Positions 1 through 6,574 of a DNA stretch of 64,000 nt are shown piece by piece. The notes below the pieces were generated by a model, which saw only the letters and a program-made list of their open reading frames with translations, was not told the DNA's origin and did not search any database. Position 1 is the stretch's first letter, and each line of letters starts with the position of its first letter. The translations under genes were made by a program, and so were the position numbers. Source of the DNA: an uncultured Alphaproteobacteria bacterium (GTDB taxonomy: Bacteria > Pseudomonadota > Alphaproteobacteria > Methylaequorales > Methylaequoraceae); contig CACCPY010000006.1 of NCBI GenBank assembly GCA_902547955.1, positions 1-64,000 on the forward strand, in the 5' to 3' direction.

Positions 1-2
1 TT

Positions 3-95
3 GAGCTCAGAGGTACACCTGCATTTATTATTAAAGATCAGATTTATTTTGGTTATGTAGGTTATGATGCAATGGCTGAAAGTCTAAAGAATTAA
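3..95 (+). CDS. DsbA-family thioredoxin-fold protein, C-terminal end (partial)
   Basis: The open frame enters from the left edge and ends at TAA 93-95, giving the last 30 residues of a protein. The fragment carries GTPAFII, which fits the cis-proline segment of DsbA-type thioredoxin folds, followed by a VGYDAM segment and a terminal helix, as in DsbA-like oxidoreductases. The family would act on disulfides in the periplasm. Only the tail is visible, so the CxxC active site and any signal peptide cannot be checked. Its stop overlaps the end of the convergent gene at 92-541 by four bases. Confidence 0.55.
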   Translation, partial: ELRGTPAFIIKDQIYFGYVGYDAMAESLKN

Positions 96-541
96 CAATA
101 CAAGTTATTCTTTTCATTGGTTTTGAATTTTGCTGCGAAACCATTACTGTACAATATTTTCTTTCCATACCTACTTAAATATATATTGTGATTAACGAGA
201 GCATCCATTTCTCTAAGATGTTTTTTTGTTCTTTCATCATACTCCGTAAAAATACTTTGATCTTCTTGTAACACGTGGATTAATTCATGTAACAAAACCG
301 CTCTATGACAGATGTCATTCATTGGATCTAAATTGTCTGCAAGATAAACTTTATATTTTGGTTCAATAGGGGTATAAGCCAAAATTTCGCATTCTCTGTT
401 ACCACAAGCTAACTCAGATAATTTGCTTTGTTCAATAAACTCAACACTTGGTGTTTGTTTTGGATTGATATAATTTGTATTACTTGTTATCCATAGCATT
501 AATGCTAAAATCAATTCATTAAAATTTTCAAACTTTTCCAT
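92..541 (-). CDS. HExxH-like zinc-binding hypothetical protein (DUF6647-like)
   Basis: This 149-residue protein has a hydrophobic N-terminus (about residues 8-20) and an LLHELIHVLQ segment near residue 85, which matches the HExxH zinc-peptidase signature. A second acidic stretch (DERTKKHLREMDAL) follows and could supply a third metal ligand. It resembles the small DUF6647-type proteins of Proteobacteria, a family with no established role that I know of; the match is from memory. It probably sits in the envelope. The gene is convergent with the DsbA-like fragment and divergent from the truncated peptidase at 566. Confidence 0.6.
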   Translation of the reverse strand: MEKFENFNELILALMLWITSNTNYINPKQTPSVEFIEQSKLSELACGNRECEILAYTPIEPKYKVYLADNLDPMNDICHRAVLLHELIHVLQEDQSIFTEYDERTKKHLREMDALVNHNIYLSRYGKKILYSNGFAAKFKTNEKNNLYC

Positions 542-565
542 GTTTAATAAGATAGTGATAAAAAA

Positions 566-868
566 ATGAAAAGTAAATTATTTAAACATTTAAATCTTCC
601 TGAAATGTATAACATAGAAGTGGGAGAGGGAAATAAAATTTACGTTGAGGTTAGTGGAAATAAATCAGGTATACCAGTTATTTTTTGTCATGGGGGACCT
701 GGGGGTCATTGCAGAAATGAACATCATTCTCTGTTTGATCCTAAAATATTTAAATCCATAATATTTGATCAAAGGGGGTGTGGGAAAAGTACCCCGTATA
801 GGTCCTTAAGTGGAAACGATACAAATATTCCTTCGAAAATAAGACGTTATCATGTCCACGAAAAATAA
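566..868 (+). pseudogene. Truncated proline iminopeptidase (alpha/beta hydrolase) remnant
   Basis: The first 80 or so residues match the N-terminus of proline iminopeptidase: an HGGPGG oxyanion loop followed by FDQRGCGKSTP. The full family is about 310 residues long and needs a GxSxG nucleophile and a later Asp/His pair. None of these is present here, because the frame diverges after about residue 83 and stops at residue 100. The following 55 bases show no continuation in another frame. I read it as the broken 5' end of a former gene, possibly left by rearrangement at the edge of the accessory region. Confidence 0.6.
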
Positions 869-925
869 ATATTAAAAAAATTAAAGATATAAATGTTTTC
901 ATATCACAATACCTAAAATATACTA

Positions 926-1366
926 TTATAGTAAGTTGTTTTTAGTCTTAAATTTTTTCAAGCTTTGTATTCTATTTTTTAAAATAAAAATAGGATCTTG
1001 TTTTGTAATTTTACATTTTTTATTGCCAAACCTGAGACTTTTTCTGTTTATTAAAAAATCAATTTCATTGCCTTTATAAATTTTAATATTTCTTTTATCA
1101 GTTTTATATGATCGTTTAAACTGAAAAAGTTCATAAATAAATTTATCCAACGAATATAAAATCACTCTTTTATTAGCAAGAAACTTTACACCATAGTCAT
1201 CTATGCTGTCCGATTCTGACAAACAAATAAGATTTTTTCCATTTAAGTCATTATCATAAGGTTCATTAGCTCTTGAATATTGAAACTCTAATAAAAAGGA
1301 TATTAATATTAGAAGAGACACTAAACGCATTGCATAAAAAATATTTTTAAGTTTATAAAGATCCAT
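926..1366 (-). CDS. Small exported protein of unknown function
   Basis: The 146-residue frame has a clear hydrophobic N-terminal segment ending in an A-x-A-like site (RVSLL... to SRA, then NEP), so it is probably exported. An internal ATG at 1328-1330 would give a more typical signal peptide and remove the 14-base overlap with the YtoQ gene; no Shine-Dalgarno distinguishes the two starts. The mature part is basic with two cysteines (ICLS and KKCK) that could form a disulfide. I do not recognise the family. It lies just downstream of ytoQ on the same strand and may be cotranscribed. Confidence 0.5.
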   Translation of the reverse strand: MDLYKLKNIFYAMRLVSLLILISFLLEFQYSRANEPYDNDLNGKNLICLSESDSIDDYGVKFLANKRVILYSLDKFIYELFQFKRSYKTDKRNIKIYKGNEIDFLINRKSLRFGNKKCKITKQDPIFILKNRIQSLKKFKTKNNLL

Positions 1367-1799
1367 TCAAAATATATTTCAATATTCTAACTACCTGGTT
1401 CTGGTCCTTAGCAACAGCAGAGGCCGAAGCATCAACTTCTTTTAAGGCGTGTTGATCTGCATCATTATGAATTACGATAATCGATTTATTTAAGGCTGAA
1501 GCGTATCCTGCGTCAAAAGCTGCATTCCATTGTTTATATTTATCTCCAAATTTAACTATAACCACATCAGAATCTTTTATATATTTTTTTGTTTTAATCG
1601 AATTTATCTTGGCACCTTTGTTATCTTTCCAAAAGTTATTTTCTTCATTACCCAATATTTCTACACCACAGTTATCGGAATTTTCATGATTTGTGGTAGG
1701 AGATGAAAAAACAATATTTAGATTTTCTTTATTACAGAGAGCAATAATTTCATCCCTCCAATTAGTGTGTATTTCACCTGACAGATATACATTTAACAT
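1353..1799 (-). CDS. YtoQ family protein
   Basis: The protein begins MLNVYLSGEIHTNWRDEI and contains SSPTTNHENSDNCG, VVIVKFGDKYKQWNAAFDAG and HALKEVDASASAVA, all hallmarks of the YtoQ family, a small conserved family related in fold to nucleoside 2-deoxyribosyltransferases. The substrate is not established. A longer frame starts at 1826, but an AAGGAG motif lies about ten bases before the ATG at 1799 and YtoQ proteins begin at this methionine, so I chose 1799. About 148 residues, full length. Confidence 0.85.
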   Translation of the reverse strand: MLNVYLSGEIHTNWRDEIIALCNKENLNIVFSSPTTNHENSDNCGVEILGNEENNFWKDNKGAKINSIKTKKYIKDSDVVIVKFGDKYKQWNAAFDAGYASALNKSIIVIHNDADQHALKEVDASASAVAKDQNQVVRILKYILNGSL

Positions 1800-1893
1800 T
1801 AAAATATTCTCCTTTAATAATTCCAATGAAATAATAATATTAATTATTAATTAAAACACTTTATTTTAAAAAAAATATCATCATATTTAATAA

Positions 1894-2688
1894 ATGCATT
1901 TGTTAAGAATTAGCAGGATTAATCTTCTCTTTATCATTTACTTTTTTTTTGTTGCCATACCTTTTAATTTACTTTCTGAGAATCAGAAAAATCAAACAAA
2001 AGTAGTTACAAAAAATATAGAAACTCTATGTCTTAATTCATTGGAATGGTACGATCGTCACCCAGGTTATAAAGGAGAATATAGAAGAGTTTTAGAATAT
2101 TGTAAAACTTATGCCAAAGATGTAAGTCCTAAGGGTTTTTTGGTTAACCCTATTCTGTCCGATTTTGGTGTGATGAGCGGAGTTAACACTCGTCCAAGAG
2201 ATCAAATTCATCAAGGTATAGATATTATTGGGTCTAAAAACGAACCAATTATTGCTGTTGCAGATGGTTTAGTTTTAGAGGCAACTGTTGAAGATTGTTG
2301 GGGTTCGACATTGGTGATTGACCATGGTGAATCTCTAGATGGTAAAAAACTAATTGTTCTTTATGCCCATATTGGAAAATTCAATGTAAAAGAAGATGAT
2401 TATGTAAAAAGAGGTGACATAATTGCCAGGTTACCCGAAAAAGTTCAATTTATGTGCATGGCGAGGGTAAGGCATCTTCATTTACAAATTGGACAAAAAT
2501 ATTGTCAAAAAGAAGAAAAAGACAATTGGGGATGTAAATATTTTATAAAAGATTTTTACAATTCATTAAATCCACACTCTTATTGGGCTGATGGACCAAA
2601 CAAAGTCTCATGTTTTAGTAAAGAAAAAGAATATACTAAAGGCACCCTTACCTACCCATTTCAATGTAAAAAATTAACTGCAAACTAA
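1894..2688 (+). CDS. M23 (LytM-type) zinc metallopeptidase
   Basis: This 264-residue protein has an N-terminal membrane/signal segment (residues 8-28). A LytM domain occupies roughly residues 85-205: HQGIDI supplies the HxxxD metal ligands, and RHLHLQIG supplies the HxH pair. ADGLV and YAHIG lie between them, as in M23 peptidoglycan endopeptidases. The C-terminal 60 residues contain several cysteines (GCKYF, VSCFS, FQCKK) that may form disulfides. It most likely cuts or remodels peptidoglycan in the periplasm. It stands alone, divergent from ytoQ and convergent with the small membrane protein at 2738. Confidence 0.85.
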   Translation: MHLLRISRINLLFIIYFFFVAIPFNLLSENQKNQTKVVTKNIETLCLNSLEWYDRHPGYKGEYRRVLEYCKTYAKDVSPKGFLVNPILSDFGVMSGVNTRPRDQIHQGIDIIGSKNEPIIAVADGLVLEATVEDCWGSTLVIDHGESLDGKKLIVLYAHIGKFNVKEDDYVKRGDIIARLPEKVQFMCMARVRHLHLQIGQKYCQKEEKDNWGCKYFIKDFYNSLNPHSYWADGPNKVSCFSKEKEYTKGTLTYPFQCKKLTAN

Positions 2689-2737
2689 AATTAATAGTTT
2701 CTCTTTAATTTTATCCCTTAACATATTCTAATAGCAT

Positions 2738-2932
2738 CTATTTTTCTGTTTTATATAGATCCAAATTATCTTCTATTTCATGAATATCATTATCAAGATC
2801 CTCTAATAAACTTTTAATTATTATTAACTCCTCATATAGTAATTGATTTTTTGAGTTGAGATTTGAAATAGAAACTAACATCAAAATAATAACTATTAAT
2901 ATACCCATTAATCCGATATTTACTTTCATCAT
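2738..2932 (-). CDS. Small membrane protein with coiled coil
   Basis: From the ATG at 2930-2932 the product is 64 residues: one transmembrane helix (about residues 5-22, VNIGLMGILIVIILML) then a heptad-like acidic segment (LLYEELIIIKSLLEDLDNDIHEIEDNL) that reads as a short coiled coil. An upstream start at 2977 would overlap the neighbouring gene, whereas AAGGGA lies just before the MM start, so I chose the shorter form. The function is unknown. It is the last gene of the minus-strand series of small envelope genes. Confidence 0.5.
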   Translation of the reverse strand: MMKVNIGLMGILIVIILMLVSISNLNSKNQLLYEELIIIKSLLEDLDNDIHEIEDNLDLYKTEK

Positions 2933-2954
2933 TTTTTTCCCTTTAAATTGAAAT

Positions 2955-3731
2955 TTATTTTTTAATAATGCAGTCACCAGAGAATGTGGTATTTATTCTA
3001 AAAAGATCAATGCTTTCTTTAATCTTTAGATTTTTTTTATTTAATTTTATTAAATGAAAATCGTGACCTTCAGTATTTTGTAATGTTACGTTGTAAAAAA
3101 GCTTAGTCTCTTCATACTTATTATCTTCAAACCGATCAGGAAAGATCCTTTGAAGTTTTGAGAAGGGTTTTTCAGATAAGATTTTTTTTTGTTTACACAA
3201 AAAAAATTGTTTTTTTTTTTGGTATTTTATTTTTTCTTTTGTAATTTTATTTAAATTTTCATAATTTCCAGAACAAATTAGAATTTGTTCATCCTCACAA
3301 TTCTGAAATAAAACTTCTTTACAGCTTCCGTATTTTTTTGTTGATTGAACTTTTCCGTAGTTAGGATTGAGATTAACAAACTCGTCAACAATTCTACCAC
3401 TTTTCAAATTAAAAGTTGAAGTAAAATAGTGTGTACGTGTTCCACCTGACAAATCTGATAATATAAAAAATATGTTGTTTTTAAATTCAAATATGTCATT
3501 TTTATTGAACTCATTATTTGGATCACTCAAAAAACTATAATTTCTTGGATTACCAAAAAATTTAAATTTAGTATTTATGTAGAAAAATTCATTTTCTGAA
3601 AGGTTTTGTTTTTTTGTAATTATTTTATCTTTATTGAAAAAAACTTTTTCCTCCCACCAACATGAAATAGTTATTTCCTTTGAATTAATTTCAGAAAATA
3701 AAAATAGAAAAATTAAAAAAAGTTTTTTCAT
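2955..3731 (-). CDS. Exported protein of unknown function
   Basis: The 258-residue product opens with a signal peptide (MKKLFLIFLFLFSEINS, cleavage likely before KEIT) and is rich in Lys, Phe and Asn. Cysteines at ISCWW, GSCKEV, QNCED, ICSGN, FLCKQ and DCIIKK could form disulfides. I recognise no domain. The leader resembles those of the small secreted proteins at 3858, 5553, 5804 and 6209, which suggests a shared origin for this set. It lies in the accessory island left of glmS. Confidence 0.55.
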   Translation of the reverse strand: MKKLFLIFLFLFSEINSKEITISCWWEEKVFFNKDKIITKKQNLSENEFFYINTKFKFFGNPRNYSFLSDPNNEFNKNDIFEFKNNIFFILSDLSGGTRTHYFTSTFNLKSGRIVDEFVNLNPNYGKVQSTKKYGSCKEVLFQNCEDEQILICSGNYENLNKITKEKIKYQKKKQFFLCKQKKILSEKPFSKLQRIFPDRFEDNKYEETKLFYNVTLQNTEGHDFHLIKLNKKNLKIKESIDLFRINTTFSGDCIIKK

Positions 3732-3857
3732 TTTAGTCTATACGTAAAAATATCAAATCAAATCTTTTTTATCTCATCCGTTCCTAACTACTCCACTTTC
3801 ATCCAATTAACCAACTCTGTAGGTTAATCGTTAAACATTATCACAAATATCAGTGGG

Positions 3858-4226
3858 TTAAAAACTAATAAAATTCCTTAACTCATTATATATTTCTTGT
3901 TCTGTTGGTAAGAAAATACAAGAGTATTCCGTTCCCCCTTTGGTATGAATTAAAATTAGATTACTCTTATCTATTTTTCCAACATATCTTATTTCAATAA
4001 AATTTGGTTCTATATCTTTATAATTAAGATTGTGAAATTTAACTAAATTTTCTTCAGATATAAAAAAACTTTTCACAATCGTTTCATTTTCAAAAAAAAA
4101 GAAGAACGGGTAACCCCTTATAGTTTTTTCTTGTGTTTCACACTTGATTGATTTTTCTATTATCTCAATACTAAAGGAGGGGTTAAAGAAAAAGGTAAAA
4201 ATCAGCATCAGTAATAGTTTTTTCAT
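3858..4226 (-). CDS. Small exported protein with MKKLLLMLI-type leader
   Basis: The 122-residue product has a signal peptide (MKKLLLMLIFTFFFNPSFS, then IEI). The mature part carries two cysteines (IKCET and YSCIFL) and a GGTEYSC segment. The first 28 coding bases closely match those of the genes starting at 5807 and 6574, although the mature parts differ. It overlaps the stop of the upstream 103-residue gene by four bases (ATGA), so the two are probably translationally coupled. The function is unknown. Confidence 0.55.
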   Translation of the reverse strand: MKKLLLMLIFTFFFNPSFSIEIIEKSIKCETQEKTIRGYPFFFFFENETIVKSFFISEENLVKFHNLNYKDIEPNFIEIRYVGKIDKSNLILIHTKGGTEYSCIFLPTEQEIYNELRNFISF

Positions 4227-4534
4227 TTTTGTAACTTTCTTAATTCAGTCCAAACATTTAAATACGAATTATGTCTCTCAGATTGATCAGGAGAAATTGA
4301 GTTTTTAAAATTATCGTAATTTATATCTTCAACTATTTTCTTCAGTTTACTAGATACGTCAGTCTTTTTTATAAAAGAACGATACTTATAATCTGAACTT
4401 TCCATTTCAAACACATCTGAGTCTGGAAAAACTTTTTCTATATCACCTTTAATTCTTGAACGAACTAATAACTCATCTTTATTATTTCTATTTTCAACAA
4501 TTGATAAAAAAGAATTATTAAGAAATACCCACAT
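4223..4534 (-). CDS. Conserved small protein (MWVFLNN family), function unknown
   Basis: The 103-residue protein starts MWVFLNNSFLSIVENRNN and contains VRSRIKGDIEKVFPDSDV, YRSFIKK and INYDNFKNSI near the end. From memory this matches a short, soluble, widely distributed proteobacterial hypothetical protein; I know of no assigned role. No signal peptide is present, unlike its neighbours. It starts inside the 39-residue frame at 4518-4637, in another reading frame, and its stop overlaps the start of the next secreted gene. Confidence 0.65.
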   Translation of the reverse strand: MWVFLNNSFLSIVENRNNKDELLVRSRIKGDIEKVFPDSDVFEMESSDYKYRSFIKKTDVSSKLKKIVEDINYDNFKNSISPDQSERHNSYLNVWTELRKLQK

Positions 4535-4637
4535 TTTTCATTTGTAACAATTCAGTTTTATGTTCAAGATCCAAACAATCAAAATTAATATCTTTTATTA
4601 ACTGACTGTATTTTGTTTTAACTTCATTAATATTCAT
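4518..4637 (-). CDS. Small ORF (39 aa) opening the left cargo module
   Basis: An ATG at 4635-4637 opens a 39-residue frame (MNINEVKTKYSQLIKDINFD and on) with an acidic/amphipathic composition. The 3' end overlaps the start of the MWVFLNN gene by 17 bases. Its start codon sits exactly where the left copy of the glmS-end/HTH repeat ends, and the gene at 6209-6574 starts at the same place in the right copy. Position and coupling support a real gene. No family is recognised. Confidence 0.4.
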   Translation of the reverse strand: MNINEVKTKYSQLIKDINFDCLDLEHKTELLQMKNVGIS

Positions 4638-4694
4638 ACAAAAATCCACAAAGATCCAAATATAAGAATATCTATTAAAATTACTTTTGTAAAA

Positions 4695-5020
4695 TCACTC
4701 ATAAATCAACTTACTCTTTATAATTTCCCCTAACTTACTTTTGTTCCTTTCTAAGTGTTTATTATATTTCTTAATTAATTCAAATACTAAACATGAAGAA
4801 AACTTTTTTCCTCTGTAACTTAGTAGATTAATCTGATTAAAATATTGACTAATCATCTTATAAGTATGACCACATTCTCTAAAAAAATAATCTTATCAAC
4901 TAACATTTTTTGATACGGGGAGTATGGATAAGAATTAAGTCTTATGTTTGATATCTTACAGTGAACTTTGAGGGTGATGTTTGTATAATCTCTAAAACTA
5001 TACATACAAAACGAAATCAC
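4695..5020 (-). pseudogene. Frameshifted copy of the HTH gene at 6632
   Basis: Translated from a GTG at 5018-5020 that overlaps the glmS-remnant stop, this copy aligns with the intact HTH protein from near its start to DKIIFL. It then loses frame by one base at a run of seven T (minus strand) near 4884-4890. In the shifted frame it continues with strong similarity through ECGHTYKMISQYFNQIN to the end (LGEIIKSKLIYE, stop at 4695). A single-base deletion explains everything, so the event is either recent or a homopolymer sequencing error. Confidence 0.75.
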
Positions 5021-5070
5021 TCCACAGTAATCTTTTTAGTCAAACTTCTAGGTTGATCATCTATTTTCAT
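5017..5070 (-). other. Remnant of the glmS 3' end (17 codons with own ATG)
   Basis: The minus strand encodes MKIDDQPRSLTKKITVE followed by TGA. This aligns with the true GlmS C-terminus (DVDQPRNLAKSVTVE). The stop codon overlaps the start of the HTH pseudogene, exactly as the stop of the real glmS overlaps the intact HTH start. The segment corresponds to the C-terminal glmS codons that Tn7-like elements recognise as their attachment site (established for Tn7). Its presence away from glmS marks an integration or duplication boundary. Confidence 0.75.
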
Positions 5071-5144
5071 TACTCACTTCTTATCAATATTTGTAATAAA
5101 ATATACACAAAAGTTTTATAATATAACTATTAATAAAGGTTTCA

Positions 5145-5267
5145 ATGAATAAAATTATTGTTGTACTATTCATGGTTTTAGTTACTTCATGTGAAGAAGA
5201 ACAGGTAAAGGATTGGACTGATGATCCTAAATATGATCCTAAACCAAACTCTTTATTAAGGTTCTAA
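5145..5267 (+). CDS. Small lipoprotein (40 aa)
   Basis: An ATG at 5145, preceded by AAAGG seven bases away, opens a 40-residue frame. A hydrophobic leader (IIVVLFMVLVTSC) ends in a lipobox-like VTSC, followed by an acidic segment with two DPK repeats (DDPKYDPKP). It would be a tiny lipid-anchored protein. It is the only plus-strand gene in this part of the island and is followed by a tandem-repeat/hairpin region that could terminate its transcript. Similar tiny lipoproteins are common in AT-rich alphaproteobacteria, but I cannot name a family. Confidence 0.5.
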   Translation: MNKIIVVLFMVLVTSCEEEQVKDWTDDPKYDPKPNSLLRF

Positions 5268-5393
5268 AAAAAATAAAAAAGAAACATCATGGTGGATAAA
5301 TCCCAAGAGGATTACTTAATTTTAAAGAGGTTATCACTTTTCTGTCATAAAATTTAAACAATTTTTTTATCGAATATAAATTTTACCCCTATA

Positions 5394-5425
5394 AATCCTC
5401 TGAACTAAAATTCAGAGGATTTTTT
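5394..5425 (+). terminator. Rho-independent terminator-like hairpin
   Basis: AATCCTCTGAA and TTCAGAGGATT form an 11-bp perfect stem around the loop CTAAAA, and the stem is followed by a run of six T. It lies downstream of the 40-residue lipoprotein gene on the plus strand, which fits a terminator for that transcript. The hairpin is also part of the tandem repeat. Confidence 0.6.
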
Positions 5426-5510
5426 AACTTTAAAGAGGTCATTACTTTTCTGTCATAAAATTTACATATTAATTTTCTAATTTGTAAACTTCATATTATA
5501 ACTTCATATT

Positions 5511-5538
5511 AATCCTCTGAACTAAAATTCAGAGGATT
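5511..5538. terminator. Second copy of the same hairpin
   Basis: The same 11-bp stem and CTAAAA loop recur here, 117 bases from the first copy, just past the end of the minus-strand gene 5553-5807. The flanking T-run is weaker (TTTCC), so it may act as a bidirectional terminator or only as part of the repeat. Confidence 0.45.
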
Positions 5539-5552
5539 TCCTAAATTACCTT

Positions 5553-5807
5553 TCATTTTTTATAAACTAAACAAGTACCCTCGTTACCTGTCAAATGTAA
5601 CTTATACATTTTGTCATCATTATAAAAATACAAATGAAGGTCACCTGATTTCCTATTGATTGTTGAGTTTACTATTTTGGTATCATTATCTTCTAATTCT
5701 TTCATACACTTTTCATAATCAATAAGTTTGGTTATTGATTTTTTATCTTTTGACTTCACTTCAACAGACACAAACAAACAAATCAGTATAAGTAACAGTT
5801 TTTTCAT
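5553..5807 (-). CDS. Small exported protein, MKKLLLILICLF leader
   Basis: The 84-residue product has a signal peptide (MKKLLLILICLFVSVEVKS) and a mature part of about 65 residues ending GNEGTCLVYKK, with a second cysteine at YEKCMKEL. No domain is recognised. Its start overlaps the stop of the upstream gene (ATGA), indicating translational coupling. The leader is nearly identical at DNA level to that of the gene at 6209-6574, while the mature parts are unrelated, so the leader looks shared by duplication or recombination. Confidence 0.55.
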   Translation of the reverse strand: MKKLLLILICLFVSVEVKSKDKKSITKLIDYEKCMKELEDNDTKIVNSTINRKSGDLHLYFYNDDKMYKLHLTGNEGTCLVYKK

Positions 5808-6193
5808 CTTAGTTTACATACCTTATTTAAAGTAATATCTCTGATTGAATTCGGTATTGGATATGACCATTGTTTAAGTTCGTTTGGAATTGAATTTTTT
5901 ACACAACCACCTTCACCCATTGGTTCTACACAACGAACATCTTCTAAAAGTTTATATTTGAATTCATCACAATGACCTTGAATATAGTTCATTACAGATT
6001 TTGTATTAAACATATCCTTTGGTTTACTTATGTTGTGTAATTCCCAATAGAATACATTTTCTCCTTTAACTTTAATTCTATCTATACCAATATGTGTCAC
6101 ATCACCTTCACCAGATGTTAAGACTTCTTCCCATTTACTATGAGAAGGAGAATAAATTAACAAACAAATCAGTATGAGTAATATTTTTTTCAT
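5804..6193 (-). CDS. Small exported protein (129 aa)
   Basis: A signal peptide (MKKILLILICLLIYSPSHS) precedes a mature domain beginning KWEEVLTSGEGDVTHIGIDRIK. This opening looks like the N-terminus of the short secreted surface-adhesin-like proteins (E-type, KW..V....G...YID...I). Cysteines (GHCDEF, VRCVEP, GGCVKN, KVCKLR) probably pair. Role unknown. It is coupled to the following gene by an ATGA overlap and lies 15 bases after the gene at 6209, forming a three-gene unit. Confidence 0.6.
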   Translation of the reverse strand: MKKILLILICLLIYSPSHSKWEEVLTSGEGDVTHIGIDRIKVKGENVFYWELHNISKPKDMFNTKSVMNYIQGHCDEFKYKLLEDVRCVEPMGEGGCVKNSIPNELKQWSYPIPNSIRDITLNKVCKLR

Positions 6194-6208
6194 TATTTGA
6201 AATTATTC

Positions 6209-6574
6209 CTAATCTTTTTGTTTCCTATTAATATCAAATTTCAAACAACCAATATAAGATAAACCTTCTTTTTTTGAATCAGGTTGTTTTTTTCTTGTAT
6301 TCACCATTATGAGATAAGTCTTCCCCTTATAAACAAACACTGTATCAATTCTATTTCCAAGACTACCTACCTTATTTGACCAAGAACTAATTGTTTTACC
6401 TTTTTCAAAATACTTCAAACACTCTTGTGTTTGGATATTTTCAGTAGGATAATACTTTGATAGACTTTTACGTTCTTCCTCTAACTCAAAAATGTCATTT
6501 AAATTTGGTCGTGACTGTGACTTCACTTCAAAAGACACAAACAAACAAATCAATATCAGTAATAGTTTTTTCAT
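6209..6574 (-). CDS. Small exported protein opening the right cargo module
   Basis: From the ATG at 6572-6574 the 121-residue product starts with a signal peptide (MKKLLLILICLFVSFEVKS). An alternative start four codons upstream (6586) would add MDFC and spoil the n-region. The mature part has two cysteines (QECLKYF and IGCLKF) and a DTVFVYKGKTYLIMVNT beta-rich segment. Function unknown. It begins exactly at the boundary of the right glmS-end/HTH repeat, like the 39-residue frame in the left copy. Confidence 0.55.
   Translation of the reverse strand: MKKLLLILICLFVSFEVKSQSRPNLNDIFELEEERKSLSKYYPTENIQTQECLKYFEKGKTISSWSNKVGSLGNRIDTVFVYKGKTYLIMVNTRKKQPDSKKEGLSYIGCLKFDINRKQKD

Larger units (their letters stand above)
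4634..5070 (-). repeat. Left copy of the glmS-3'-end plus HTH duplication
   Basis: This stretch matches 6571-7002 over nearly its whole length. It contains the last codons of glmS, the HTH gene (here frameshifted), the downstream spacer with the shared string ATCCAAATATAAGAATATCT, and the start codon of the next gene. Homology is lost beyond the glmS DQPR codons on one side and at the cargo start codon on the other. Copies are direct repeats about 1.9 kb apart. I read it as the left boundary of a tandem integrated module. Confidence 0.8.
5303..5540. repeat. Imperfect tandem repeat, about 110-bp units
   Basis: Two units share AGAGGATT, then TTTAAAGAGG and, a few bases on, ACTTTTCTGTCATAAAATTTA; they begin near 5306 and 5414, 108 bases apart. 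A third, partial unit starts near 5531. Each later unit opens with a hairpin (5394-5421 and 5511-5538) of nearly identical sequence. No coding frame spans the area. It separates the plus-strand lipoprotein gene from the three minus-strand secreted genes. Confidence 0.7.

Noticed and set aside
3806-3828. Hairpin ATTAACC/GGTTAAT after the 3858 gene
   Set aside because: Seven AT-rich base pairs with no following T-run; expected by chance at this composition.
5303-5540. CRISPR-like repeats
   Set aside because: Only two full units of about 110 bp with hairpins, no short regular repeat/spacer pattern and no cas genes.
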